Shown piece after piece: positions 1-8,368 of a stretch of 64,000 nt of DNA. The notes beneath the pieces are model-generated. The model was not told the origin of the DNA and did no database searches. It saw only the letters and a list, made by a program, of their open reading frames with translations. The stretch is from positions 496,001 to 560,000 of the forward strand of contig NZ_JOBF01000001.1 of NCBI RefSeq assembly GCF_000718635.1. Reading direction: 5' to 3'. Each line of letters begins with the position of its first letter. The stretch's first letter is position 1. The translations under genes and the position numbers were made by a program. Source of the DNA: Streptomyces varsoviensis. GTDB taxonomy: Bacteria > Actinomycetota > Actinomycetes > Streptomycetales > Streptomycetaceae.

Positions 1-1690
1 CGAGGCCCGCGCCGAGGCCGTCGACGACCTCGTCGGCGCCGGCGGCTTCGCACGCCTCGCGCACCGCGGCGTCGCCGCGCGCCGAGGGCTGCCCCAGGGT
101 GACGTTCTCGCGTACGGTCAGCGGCCAGCGCGCGTAGTCCTGGGGGACCAGCGCCACCTGTCGCCACAGCTCCTGCGGGTCGGTGTCGCCTGTGGGCACA
201 CCGTCCCACAGGACCTGTCCGTTCGTGGCCAGGTACAGGCCGCTGACCAGCTTCGACAGCGTCGACTTGCCCGAGCCGTTGAAGCCGACGAGCGCGGTGA
301 CCTCGCCCCGGCGCAGGGTGAGCGAGACGTCGGACAGCGCGTCGCGGTCCTTGCCCGCGTAGCGGTGGCTCACCGACTTGATCTCGATCGTCTTCGGCCG
401 GCCGGGGCGGCGCGTGCCCCGGCGCATGCGGTAGCCGCCCGCTCTGTCCAGGAAGCCGGTCCAGTCGTCCATGTACAGCCCGGTGCGCATGGCGCGCGCC
501 CCGATGGCGACCAGGCCGCGGACCGACTGGCCCGCCGTCTGAAGGGCGAAGACCGCCGTGCCCGCGGCTCCGACGCCGATACGGCCGGTGGCCAGCAGGA
601 CCACCACCGTCGCCCACACCACGGACGACCCCACGCCGCCGCACGCCGCACCCACCAGGGACATCCGGGCGCCCTTGTCCGCCGCGGCGCGGTCCTCGCG
701 GTTGATGCGGGCCACGGTCTGCCCGTAACGGCCGGACAGGAAGGCGGCCATGGTGCCGGCGCGGATCTGATCGGCGGCCTCGCGGGTGAAGATGTGCCAG
801 CGCAGTACGGACAGCATCCGGTTGTCGCCGTTGCTGCGCAGGTTCGCCAGGTAGCGCACCCGGGCGGCGCTGATCTGGGCCAGGGCCTGCGGCAGGCTGG
901 CCGCCACCAGGAGCGGGAGCAGGGTCCAGTGCACTCCGGCCAGTACGACCGCCCCCGCGAGGAAGCCGGCGCCGGAGGCGATCAGGTCCTGGCCCTCGTT
1001 GATGAGGTCGCCGGTGACCTGCGCCCCGCGGTCGGCGGCTTCACGGTCGCGGTTGAAGTCGGGTTCGTCGTACGCGCACAGTTCGACCTCGGCGCAGCCG
1101 GTGAGCAGCATCTGCTCGGCTTCCCGCGACATCATCGGGCCCAGCCGGGAGGACAGCCAGTTCGTGGTGATCCCCAGCAGGGCGCGCACGCCGGCCGCGC
1201 CGGCCAGTAAGGCGACCGACGGCCACGCCTCCAGGAGCCGGTCGTACACCTCTCCGTCGGCGAGCAACGCGCTGAGGGTGCCGCTGATGGCGACCAGGCC
1301 GACGGCCTGGAGCACGCCGGAGAGCGTCTGGCACACCAGCAGCCCGACGGTCGCCCGCGGGTCGACCCGCCAGGCCAGGGCGAGCGACCGCCGTACGAGC
1401 CGCGGCAGCCGCCGGGCCATGTCGCGCATCCGGATCGAGCGGCCCGCCGCCTCCCGGCTACCGGTGAGGTCGACGTACCGCATCGTCCCGCCGTCGGGCG
1501 CGGGCGCGGCAGCCGACCCACCCCCAGTCCCGTTCCCCGCCCTATTCCCCGTCCCCTTCGCCGTGCCGTTCTCCGGCTCGTTCCCCGGCCCGTTCCCCGG
1601 CCCGTTTCTCGGCCCGGCGTATGAGGCCGGGGGGCCGGTGCGGGGTTCGGGGAGGCCGTCGGTCGGCGGCGTACCGGCGGACTCGCTCAT
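1..1690 (-). CDS. ABC transporter, fused permease/ATPase (3' end cut by window)
   Basis: Half-transporter of the exporter type: a transmembrane domain followed by a nucleotide-binding domain. From the ATG at 1690 the protein opens with about 70 disordered residues rich in Gly, Asn, Pro and Thr. Several hydrophobic segments follow, and then a Walker A motif GFNGSGKST near residue 466 and a Q-loop VPQDYARWPLT. The signature motif and Walker B lie beyond base 1, so the gene is incomplete. A second in-frame ATG at 1483 (MRYVDLTGS) would remove the low-complexity extension and is an equally possible start. The substrate cannot be inferred. Confidence is high for the family and lower for the start. 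Confidence 0.85.
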   Translation of the reverse strand, partial: MSESAGTPPTDGLPEPRTGPPASYAGPRNGPGNGPGNEPENGTAKGTGNRAGNGTGGGSAAAPAPDGGTMRYVDLTGSREAAGRSIRMRDMARRLPRLVRRSLALAWRVDPRATVGLLVCQTLSGVLQAVGLVAISGTLSALLADGEVYDRLLEAWPSVALLAGAAGVRALLGITTNWLSSRLGPMMSREAEQMLLTGCAEVELCAYDEPDFNRDREAADRGAQVTGDLINEGQDLIASGAGFLAGAVVLAGVHWTLLPLLVAASLPQALAQISAARVRYLANLRSNGDNRMLSVLRWHIFTREAADQIRAGTMAAFLSGRYGQTVARINREDRAAADKGARMSLVGAACGGVGSSVVWATVVVLLATGRIGVGAAGTAVFALQTAGQSVRGLVAIGARAMRTGLYMDDWTGFLDRAGGYRMRRGTRRPGRPKTIEIKSVSHRYAGKDRDALSDVSLTLRRGEVTALVGFNGSGKSTLSKLVSGLYLATNGQVLWDGVPTGDTDPQELWRQVALVPQDYARWPLTVRENVTLGQPSARGDAAVREACEAAGADEVVDGLGAGL

Positions 1691-2022
1691 GCCGCCCACC
1701 CCGTATCGGGGCGCCGTGCGCGGACGCCGTCGGCGAGGCGGTGGGTGGTACACGCGGCCGTACCGGCATAGGCGCTGGTGGGAGCGGGCGGGGGAGAGGG
1801 CGTACGAGCGGGAAGGGGGTGCATGGCGGCCTCCAGCGGGGAGTTCGAGAGGATGTCACGGCATCCAACGAAAGCCCCCGCGCTTCGAACGCGTGTGTTT
1901 CGGACGCGCTCGGAACCTTGGGAAGGCTCGGATGCGTTCCTCTGCCGAATACACCGACCCTTACCAGGGCCGGAACCGCCCCGTAACGCCGATGGCCGAA
2001 ACCCGAAACCCGAAACGCGACC
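1691..2022. other. intergenic spacer upstream of the ABC transporter
   Basis: About 330 bases between the ABC transporter start and the enolase stop. Short overlapping ORFs occur on both strands, but none has a convincing ribosome binding site or recognisable product. The part near 1925-2022 is less G+C-rich than the flanks. No clear terminator or operator was seen. Confidence 0.4.
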
Positions 2023-3303
2023 TCAGCGCCGCCGCAGCGCCGTCGTGCCCGCGTACCGCGCCGACTCGCCCAACCCCTCCTCGATGCGGATGAGTTGGTT
2101 GTACTTCGCGGTGCGATCCGAGCGGGAGAGGGAGCCGGTCTTGATCTGACCGCAGCCCGTGGCCACCGCCAGGTCGGCGATCGTGGTGTCCTCCGTCTCT
2201 CCCGAGCGGTGCGACATGACGACGGTGTAGCCGGCCCGGTGCGCGGTGCCGACGGTGGCCAGGGCCTCGGTCAGGGTGCCGATCTGGTTGACCTTCACCA
2301 GGACCGAGTTGGCGACGCCGGAGTCGATGCCCTCGCGCAGGATGGCCTCGTTGGTGCAGAACACGTCGTCGCCGGTGAGCTGGCAGCGCGCGCCGACCCG
2401 CGCGGTGAGGTCCCGCCACCCCTCCAGGTCGTCCTCGGCCATCGGGTCCTCGATCGACACGACGGGGTAGGCGTCGATGAGCCGGACCAGGTAGTCGGCG
2501 TGTTCGGCGGGCGTGCGCCGGACGCCCTCGCCGGTGTAGTCGTAGCCGCCGTCGCGGAAGAACTCGGACGACGCGGGGTCCATGACCAGGCCGATGTCCG
2601 TACCCGGCCGGTAGCCCGTGCGCTCGACGGCGGCGACGACGAAGTCGAGGGCCTCCTCCGCCGTACGCAGCGCGGGCGCGAAGCCTCCCTCGTCGCCCAC
2701 GCCGGTGGAGTGCCCGGCGGCGAGCAGGTCGCGGCGCAGGGTGTGGAAGATCTCCGACCCCATCCGTACGGCCTCGGCGAAGGTCTCCGCGCCGATGGGG
2801 GCGACCATGAACTCCTGGAAGTCCAGGGGGTTGTCGGCGTGCGCGCCGCCGTTGACGATGTTCATCATCGGTACGGGCAGCAGCCGGGCCTCGACCCCGC
2901 CGAGGTACCGGTACAGCGGCTGCCGGTGAGCGGCCGCCGCGGCCTTGGCGCTCGCCAGGGAGACCCCGAGGATCGCGTTGGCCCCGAGCCGGGCCTTGGT
3001 GGCGGTGCCGTCCGCGGCGACGAGGGCCGCGTCGAGTCCGGCCTGGTCCTCCGCGTCGCGGCCGAGGACGGCGGCGGAGAGTTCCGTGTTCACGTGGCGC
3101 ACCGCGCGGTCGACGCCCTTGCCGTGCCAGCGGGCCGGGTCGCCGTCGCGCAGTTCGACGGCCTCGCGGGCCCCGGTCGAAGCGCCGGAGGGCACCGCGG
3201 CCCGGCCGGTGGAGCCGTCCGCCAGCTCGACATCCACTTCGACGGTGGGGTTGCCCCTGCTGTCGAGGACGCGGCGGCCGGTGACGGAGGTGATGGCGGT
3301 CAT
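2023..3303 (-). CDS. eno: enolase (phosphopyruvate hydratase)
   Basis: Interconverts 2-phosphoglycerate and phosphoenolpyruvate in the cytoplasm. The 426-residue length is typical. The N-terminal motif [15 protein letters not shown], the loop SGASTG, the catalytic-acid region GDEGGFAP (Glu205), the metal ligand stretch SIEDPM, the catalytic lysine in LVKVNQIGT and the C-terminal SHRSGETED and [12 protein letters not shown] are all visible. It stands alone on the minus strand rather than in a glycolytic operon. Streptomycetes often carry more than one enolase, so this could be a second copy. Its upstream region holds the 13-bp repeat array. Confidence 0.96.
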   Translation of the reverse strand: MTAITSVTGRRVLDSRGNPTVEVDVELADGSTGRAAVPSGASTGAREAVELRDGDPARWHGKGVDRAVRHVNTELSAAVLGRDAEDQAGLDAALVAADGTATKARLGANAILGVSLASAKAAAAAHRQPLYRYLGGVEARLLPVPMMNIVNGGAHADNPLDFQEFMVAPIGAETFAEAVRMGSEIFHTLRRDLLAAGHSTGVGDEGGFAPALRTAEEALDFVVAAVERTGYRPGTDIGLVMDPASSEFFRDGGYDYTGEGVRRTPAEHADYLVRLIDAYPVVSIEDPMAEDDLEGWRDLTARVGARCQLTGDDVFCTNEAILREGIDSGVANSVLVKVNQIGTLTEALATVGTAHRAGYTVVMSHRSGETEDTTIADLAVATGCGQIKTGSLSRSDRTAKYNQLIRIEEGLGESARYAGTTALRRR

Positions 3304-3366
3304 GGGAGTGGGTCCTTCCCGTTTCGCGTACGTGCCGGGGCCCGGCTGCGACGACGGTGGCGCTGG

Positions 3367-3531
3367 TCCCGACAGGGAGACTCTACAGCAATGCTGTGCA
3401 GTTTGGCTGATCAGTCATGCTGTGCAGATGTGCTGAGTAGGTGTGCTGAGTAGATGTGCCGTACAGGCGCACTGCGCAGGCGCGCTACGCAGACGCACTG
3501 CACAGCCGTCCTGCGCAGTGACGCTGTTCAG
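3367..3531. repeat. 13-bp tandem array of CTGNNCAG palindromes
   Basis: Nine-base cores of the form N-CTG-NN-CAG recur at an exact 13-base period. Cores begin at 3380, 3393, 3406, 3419, 3432, 3445, 3458, 3471, 3484, 3497, 3510 and 3523, with a weaker one at 3367. Several are perfect palindromes (CTGATCAG, CTGCGCAG), others have one or two changes. Because 13 is not a multiple of three the array is not coding. It fills the divergent spacer between enolase and the MarR gene, so it is a candidate multi-site operator. The binding protein is unknown; MarR is the obvious nearby candidate. Confidence 0.85.
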
Positions 3532-3562
3532 GCAGCCTCACGGCCCTGCGATAAAGTGCGGT

Positions 3563-3985
3563 ATGCCCCTTCCGGAATCCGCCGCCGTCGCCGCCGAACT
3601 GCGCACAGCGATGGGAAAGCTCACCCGGCGCGTCAAGCTTGAGGACCAGATGCCGCTCGGCCAGGTGGCCGTCCTCGGCGAGCTGGACCGCAACGGCGCC
3701 ATGACCACCAGCGAGCTGGCGACCGCGCAACGGGTACGGCCGCAGTCCATGGCGCGCGCCGTGGGGCTGCTCATGGAGCAGGGGCTGATCACGCGCCGCG
3801 CGCACCCGACCGACGGCCGCAAGAGCCTGGTCGAACTGTCGAGCGCGGGCCACGCCCTCTTGGAGGAGGAGCGGGAGCGCAGGGCCGACTGGCTGGCGCG
3901 GGCCATCGAGGCGGAACTGACGGAGGAGGAGCGGAAGTTGCTGGCGAGCGGGATCGCGCTGGTGGAGCGCATCGCGTCGCACTGA
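3563..3985 (+). CDS. MarR-family transcriptional regulator
   Basis: A 140-residue winged-helix regulator. The core runs from MPLGQVAVLGELDRNG through the recognition helix region RVRPQSMARAVGLLMEQGLI to the wing RRAHPTDGRKSLVELS, the usual MarR arrangement. The start is the ATG at 3563; an upstream in-frame extension would run through the repeat array and is unlikely. It is divergent from enolase across the palindrome array and has no partner gene downstream in the same direction with an obvious link. Ligand and target are unknown, though self-regulation through the array is plausible. Confidence 0.9.
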   Translation: MPLPESAAVAAELRTAMGKLTRRVKLEDQMPLGQVAVLGELDRNGAMTTSELATAQRVRPQSMARAVGLLMEQGLITRRAHPTDGRKSLVELSSAGHALLEEERERRADWLARAIEAELTEEERKLLASGIALVERIASH

Positions 3986-4078
3986 CCGCCGAGCCGACCG
4001 CCCGCCTGACCGTCAACGCGACGGGGGGTGGTGCCGGAAGGGCCACTGGGCGGGGGCCTGCCGGTAGGGTCCGAGCAC

Positions 4079-5131
4079 ATGAACAGCGTTGAACTGAGCG
4101 ATGTCATGGCGGACTTCGCCGGTCTGATCGGCCGTGTCGAGGAGACCGGCGAGCGGCTGTCCGTCACCGACGGCGGCGAACCGGCGGGCGTACTCCTCCC
4201 GGCGGCCGACCTCGCCGAACTGGAACACTTCGCGCAGAGAGTCCACGGCGGCCCGAGGCCCCGGCCCACGGCTGGGCGGGAGCGCCCGGCGGGCCCGGAG
4301 CGGCAAGGCCCGTACGTCCTGTACGCGCACGCCGACGGGGTGCGGATGACGTTCGTACGGGACCGGGTGACGGTGGCCGAGTTGCGCTCCGTAGCGGAGC
4401 TGGACTGGCTGGAGGACAAGGCGCGCACGGCCCGGCAGGGCTACATGGACCCGAAGCAGGCGGCCGCCTTCGAGGAGTTCCTCGCCCGCCAGCCGCCCGT
4501 CGGCGACGGCATAGCGTGGATCGCCGAGAGCTGGAGGGGCCAAGAGCCCTTCACCGTGCTCGAATTCCTCAAAGGCCCGACGCCCGAGGAGGCCGCCCTC
4601 GCCTACGGGGCCGACCCCCGGGACATCGCGGACGGGCTGCGACTGCACCAGGTGCGCGACAAGGACGAACGCGAAGGCACCGACGACCTCCTCGACGTGC
4701 TCGCCTTCGGCGCAGCCGGCGAGTGGACGTGGCTCGGCTACCACGATGTCGGCCTCGCCTTCACCCGCACCCTCGACCCGCCGCCGGCCCACCGCATCAC
4801 GCTGACCGCCATCATGGCCAAGGGCATCTACGAGTTCGCCTACATCAAGGACGGGGTCCACCAGAACCCCACCCCGCCCGAGACCGGCGCCGACGCCCGG
4901 CCGGAGATGTACGAGATCCCCTGGTACACCCCCGGCGAGCCCCCCTTCGCCCCCGACGCCCCGCTCGCCTTCCTCAACCCCCACATCCGCCGCGCGGAAG
5001 AGCACACCGACTGGACCGACAGCATCGCCCTCTTCTTCGCCGGCCTGGAACGCGCCTTCGCCCTCTCCCTCCCCCAACAAGCCCTCACCACCGGCCAAAC
5101 CCCCTGCGCCCACCCCACCCCCCCCCACTGA
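4079..5131 (+). CDS. hypothetical protein with Phd/YefM-like N-terminus
   Basis: A 350-residue protein of unknown role. Residues 1-60 (NSVELSDVMADFAGLIGRVEETGERLSVTDG with a following VLLPAADLAELE) resemble the Phd/YefM antitoxin fold, which binds DNA. The remaining 290 residues form a soluble domain I do not recognise, with Trp-rich stretches such as WIAESWRG and EWTWLGYHDVG. No separate toxin gene of PIN, RelE or Doc type follows. The start at 4079 is chosen because it begins the antitoxin-like segment. A further in-frame start lies at 4028. Confidence 0.6.
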   Translation: MNSVELSDVMADFAGLIGRVEETGERLSVTDGGEPAGVLLPAADLAELEHFAQRVHGGPRPRPTAGRERPAGPERQGPYVLYAHADGVRMTFVRDRVTVAELRSVAELDWLEDKARTARQGYMDPKQAAAFEEFLARQPPVGDGIAWIAESWRGQEPFTVLEFLKGPTPEEAALAYGADPRDIADGLRLHQVRDKDEREGTDDLLDVLAFGAAGEWTWLGYHDVGLAFTRTLDPPPAHRITLTAIMAKGIYEFAYIKDGVHQNPTPPETGADARPEMYEIPWYTPGEPPFAPDAPLAFLNPHIRRAEEHTDWTDSIALFFAGLERAFALSLPQQALTTGQTPCAHPTPPH

Positions 5132-5191
5132 CCTGCCAACGGCCCACCGCCGCGGAAGACCGAGGCGGGCGGGCGAGGAGGTGACAACCGC

Positions 5192-5207
5192 TCCGCCAGG
5201 GGGCGGA
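5192..5207. terminator. hairpin between convergent genes
   Basis: TCCGCC and GGCGGA pair across a 4-base loop in the 80-base spacer between two convergent genes. There is no T-run, which is common in streptomycete terminators. Short arms make this a modest call. Confidence 0.4.
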
Positions 5208-5210
5208 TGA

Positions 5211-5975
5211 TCAGGCGGAGGCTTCTGGGGGCGGGGTGAGGCGTTGTGGGGTGGGGGAGGGGGAGAAGCGGAGGCCGGGGAGATTGCGGCGGCGGATCAT
5301 GAGTTCGGCGATGACGATGTTGGGGAGCCAGGAGAGGAAGGGGACGGCGGCGTAGGCGTTGTCGAAGATCTCCTGGCCCTCGGCATCGCTGCCGGCGAGG
5401 TTTTGTACGGTGATGAGCAGGCCGAGCCAGAGCCTCAGGGTGGGGGCGGCGAACGTCAGGGCGAAACTGCGGATCATCCAGGCCCGGTGGCTGGCGAAGT
5501 CGCGTTCGCGGGCGGCGCGGTAGGCGCGGTAGGAGACCCATGCCCACAGGACGGCCAGGCCGCCGAAGCCGAAGAAGCCGACCAGGCCGGCGGAATTGAA
5601 GAACGACATCACAAAACCGGCGACCGCGGCGAAGCCGATGGTTATCAAGTAGACCCGGCCGGTCCAGCGGTGGAGACCCGGGCGGCGGCGCCGGATCGCG
5701 CGGACGAACTGGAATGGGCCGATCGCGAGGGCCAGGCCGGCCGCGCTGATGTGAGTGTAGAAGGCGATCTGGATCGGTAACGGGCGAGACGCGTATTCGT
5801 CCGCCAGCCCGACGTTCCGGGAGCCCAGCGATTGCAGGCTGTCGGTCGCGTACTGGCCGGTGAAGTAGCCTGCGACGGCCAGGGACAACAGCGTCATCAC
5901 GGTCCAGTTGAGCCGGGAACTGCCCCGGGCTTTGCTCTTGGCCCCGGGCGGTGTCGCCGTCGGTGTCATGGTCAC
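5211..5975 (-). CDS. DUF2306-type multi-pass membrane protein
   Basis: A 254-residue membrane protein with about six hydrophobic segments, starting with WTVMTLLSLAVAGYFTGQY near residue 24. The features FYTHISAAGLALAIGPFQF, GLHRWTGRVYL, SHRAWMIRSFALTFAAPTLRLW and the conserved HR and W positions fit the DUF2306 family, whose function is not established. Two ATGs at 5975 and 5969 could start it. The C-terminus is Pro- and Ser-rich. It is convergent with the antitoxin-like gene and has no clear functional neighbour. Confidence 0.75.
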   Translation of the reverse strand: MTMTPTATPPGAKSKARGSSRLNWTVMTLLSLAVAGYFTGQYATDSLQSLGSRNVGLADEYASRPLPIQIAFYTHISAAGLALAIGPFQFVRAIRRRRPGLHRWTGRVYLITIGFAAVAGFVMSFFNSAGLVGFFGFGGLAVLWAWVSYRAYRAARERDFASHRAWMIRSFALTFAAPTLRLWLGLLITVQNLAGSDAEGQEIFDNAYAAVPFLSWLPNIVIAELMIRRRNLPGLRFSPSPTPQRLTPPPEASA

Positions 5976-6140
5976 GGAGGAGCCTTTCCACGCGAAGGGA
6001 AGGTGCGGGACTGAACTGTCTTGATTGCGTGGTGTCCGTACTCTGAGCGCCGCCCCCGCGAGGAGCGGGCTGATACCTCAACGCAGTATGGCCGCCGACC
6101 GTCCCCGGAGGGGCGGAACCCATACGGAGCCGGCGGCGGC

Positions 6141-6176
6141 AGGCGTGACAGGCGTGGCGGGCGTGGCGGGGTGGCT
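6141..6176. repeat. 9-bp tandem repeat downstream of the beta-lactamase
   Basis: Four adjacent 9-base units of the type AGGCGTGGC (6141, 6150, 6159, 6168), the last overlapping the beta-lactamase stop codon. No function is evident. Confidence 0.55.
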
Positions 6177-7149
6177 ATGACAGTGTGCTGGTCACCACCT
6201 TCGCCGTTTCGGCGATCAGTTTGTTGTCGAACTTGGCGTCCTTCTTATTGCGGTGCGAGAGGATCGCCACGACGATGGGCGCTTTGTGGGGTGGCCACAG
6301 TACGGCGATGTCGTTACGAGCCCCGTAATAGCTGCCGGTCCCGGTCTTGTCGCCGACCACCCAGCTCTTGGGCGTCCCGGCCCGGATCAGTTCGTCGCCG
6401 GTCTTGTTGGTCCGCAGCCATGTGGTGAGCTGTGCGCGTTCCTCCTTGTGCAGGACATCGCCGAGAACGAAGGCGCGCAGGTCCGCGGCCATCGCCCTGG
6501 GGGTACTGGTATCCCGTGTTTCTCCCGGTACCCAGCGGCTCAGTTGCGGCTCGCGGCGCTCCATCCGGATGACGTCGTCGCCGATCTTCTTGAGTTCGGC
6601 GTTCAGGGCCTTGGGGCCGCCGAGTTCGTCGAACATCAGGTTCGCCGCGGTGTTGTCGCTGAAGCGGATGGCCGCATCGCACAGTTCACCGAGTTTCATC
6701 CCGGAATCGACGTGCTTCTCGCTCACGGGCGAATCGGCGATCAGATCGTCCTTGGAGTAGGTGATCAGCCGGTCCATTCCGCTCAGCGAGTACTTCCGCA
6801 GCAGAGCGCCGGCGGCCAGCGCTTTGAATGTGGAGTTGTAGGCGAATCGCTCGCCGTCGTTGTAGGTCACCTCGCGGCCGGAGCCGGTATCCACGGCGTA
6901 GACGCCGAGCTTGGCGTCGTACTTGCCCTCAAGTCCCTTCAGGGTGTGGGCGTACGGCTTCGAGGCACCGTTCTCCCCTTTCTCCCCGCTCTCTCCCTCC
7001 TGCCCGGCTGTCGCGGTCCCTGATGCCGGGCTTGAGGGGGACGCCGACGACGCGGCCGGGGACGCGTCATGTCCGCAGGCCGCGAGGGGAACGAGGACGA
7101 GCGCCGCGAGCACGCCGCGAACGGCGCCTCGGGTGCGGACGAGCTTCAT
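6175..7149 (-). CDS. blaL: class A beta-lactamase lipoprotein
   Basis: Hydrolyses penicillins and possibly other beta-lactams outside the membrane. The 324-residue precursor has a signal peptide ending in the lipobox LAAC (Cys25) and a Ser/Gly/Glu-rich linker to about residue 63. The active-site motifs are S106-T-F-K109, S164-D-N166, E200 in [16 protein letters not shown] and K268-T-G270. The residue four after the catalytic Glu is Ser rather than the usual Asn170 of Ambler numbering. The start is the ATG at 7149, preceded by GGAGG. The divergent LysR gene and the BlaB-like gene beyond it match the regulated blaL/blaA/blaB arrangement described in Streptomyces cacaoi; the symbol follows that arrangement. 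Confidence 0.93.
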   Translation of the reverse strand: MKLVRTRGAVRGVLAALVLVPLAACGHDASPAASSASPSSPASGTATAGQEGESGEKGENGASKPYAHTLKGLEGKYDAKLGVYAVDTGSGREVTYNDGERFAYNSTFKALAAGALLRKYSLSGMDRLITYSKDDLIADSPVSEKHVDSGMKLGELCDAAIRFSDNTAANLMFDELGGPKALNAELKKIGDDVIRMERREPQLSRWVPGETRDTSTPRAMAADLRAFVLGDVLHKEERAQLTTWLRTNKTGDELIRAGTPKSWVVGDKTGTGSYYGARNDIAVLWPPHKAPIVVAILSHRNKKDAKFDNKLIAETAKVVTSTLS

Positions 7150-7259
7150 GGCAAACCTCCAATGCGCCTCGCCCCTCGGCGGACGCAGGGCCCAGGGCGC
7201 ACAGTGCGCAGGACGACTAATGGCGTGGAACGGCACGGCACGGCACGACGAGGCCCGGC

Positions 7260-7279
7260 ATGGCATCGGCCCATGCCAT
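7260..7279. promoter_or_regulatory. palindromic operator candidate, blaL-blaA spacer (site 1)
   Basis: ATGGCAT and ATGCCAT form perfect 7-base arms around a 6-base spacer in the divergent promoter region. The arms share the ATGCC half-site with the second palindrome about 90 bases away, as expected for a LysR-type regulator contacting two sites. Confidence 0.5.
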
Positions 7280-7357
7280 GACCGCATTGATCGTGAAGGC
7301 CAGCAGCACTCTCACCTCGGGGCGGCCATGCGGTCCAATACGCTCCCGCGCCGTTCC

Positions 7358-7372
7358 ATGCCGAACTGGCAT
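7358..7372. promoter_or_regulatory. LysR T-N11-A operator candidate (site 2)
   Basis: ATGCC-N5-GGCAT is a perfect interrupted palindrome with the T-N11-A spacing (T7359, A7371) typical of LysR regulators. It lies just upstream of the presumed blaA start at 7385, so it is well placed for autorepression and for activation of the divergent beta-lactamase gene. Confidence 0.6.
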
Positions 7373-7384
7373 AGAGTTCGAGCC

Positions 7385-8368
7385 GTGGATCTCGTGGGAG
7401 CGTGTCGCGCGTTCGTCAGCGTCGGTGAGCACGGCAGCTTCACCGTGGGTGCGGCCGCTGCCCGGATGTCCCAGTCGGTGGCCAGCCGCCGCGTCGCCGC
7501 GCTGGAGGAACGCCTCGGCGAGCAGTTGTTCCAGCGCACATCGCGGCGCGCCGTCCTCACCGCCTTCGGCCGCGACCTGCTCCCCGCGGCCAGGGACGTC
7601 GTGCGGGCGGCCGAGGTCCTGCTGCACGAGGCGGAGGCCGCCAAGCACAGGCCATGGCGGCTGGCCGTTCCCGAGACCTGCTCCACCACCGCGCTCGCCC
7701 GCCTCGTCGCCGAGGCGAGACGGCACGGCGTCACCCTCGAACCCCGGCGCGCCGCCCCCGCGCGACGGCGGGAGTACGTCCACTCGCAGCAGGTACGGGC
7801 CGCCCTGCTCGCGGTCCCGCCGGACGAGGCGACATGGACCGTACCGCTCGGTCTCGCCGCCGCCGAAGAAGACCACGGCGTCAAGCGCCTCTACCTCGAA
7901 ACGCTACGGGCCGGCCGGGCGTCCACCGGGCCGCCCCGCCGCGTCTGGCTCCAGCCGGAGGACGACGTACCGCACATCCGCGACCCGCTGACGCGTCTGC
8001 GCGACGCGCTCGGCCTGCGGCCCGCGCAGCTCGTCGCCGCGCCCGATCTGATGACCGCCGCGGCCGAAGTCCTCTGCGGTGACGATCTGCTGCTGTGCTC
8101 CCCGGCCCAGGCCGACGAACTCGCCCTGGCCTGGCGGCCCATCGGCGAAGTGCGGCTCAGCCGCGGCTTCGCCCTCCTCACCGCCGCGGACGGCGGCGAC
8201 CCCCCGCCCATTGAGGGCCCCTCCCGCATCGAAGGCCCCTTGCCCACCGAAGGTCCCTTCCCCGCCGAAGGGCCCCTGGGCGACGCCATCGCGCGCTGCC
8301 TCGGCGCGGACCACCGGGCGCGCGCCACCGGACCCACCGGACCGACCTCGGGAAGGACGACGGCGTGA
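7385..8368 (+). CDS. blaA: LysR-family regulator of the beta-lactamase (BlaA type)
   Basis: The N-terminal winged helix reads LVGACRAFVSVGEHGSFTVGAAAARMSQSVASRRVAALEERLG, followed by a LysR effector-binding domain. Near the C-terminus is an imperfect run of GP-rich repeats (IEGPLPTEGPFPAEGP). The GTG at 7385 is preferred because it begins right at the HTH domain; in-frame ATGs at 7322 and 7349 are alternatives. It is divergent from the class A beta-lactamase across two palindromes, and its stop overlaps the next start (GTGA). BlaA of Streptomyces cacaoi activates blaL in response to beta-lactams; the same role is inferred here. Confidence 0.85.
   Translation: MDLVGACRAFVSVGEHGSFTVGAAAARMSQSVASRRVAALEERLGEQLFQRTSRRAVLTAFGRDLLPAARDVVRAAEVLLHEAEAAKHRPWRLAVPETCSTTALARLVAEARRHGVTLEPRRAAPARRREYVHSQQVRAALLAVPPDEATWTVPLGLAAAEEDHGVKRLYLETLRAGRASTGPPRRVWLQPEDDVPHIRDPLTRLRDALGLRPAQLVAAPDLMTAAAEVLCGDDLLLCSPAQADELALAWRPIGEVRLSRGFALLTAADGGDPPPIEGPSRIEGPLPTEGPFPAEGPLGDAIARCLGADHRARATGPTGPTSGRTTA

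Noticed and set aside
4028..5131. Type II toxin-antitoxin pair
   Set aside because: The antitoxin-like segment is part of one long protein and no PIN, RelE or Doc-type toxin gene follows.
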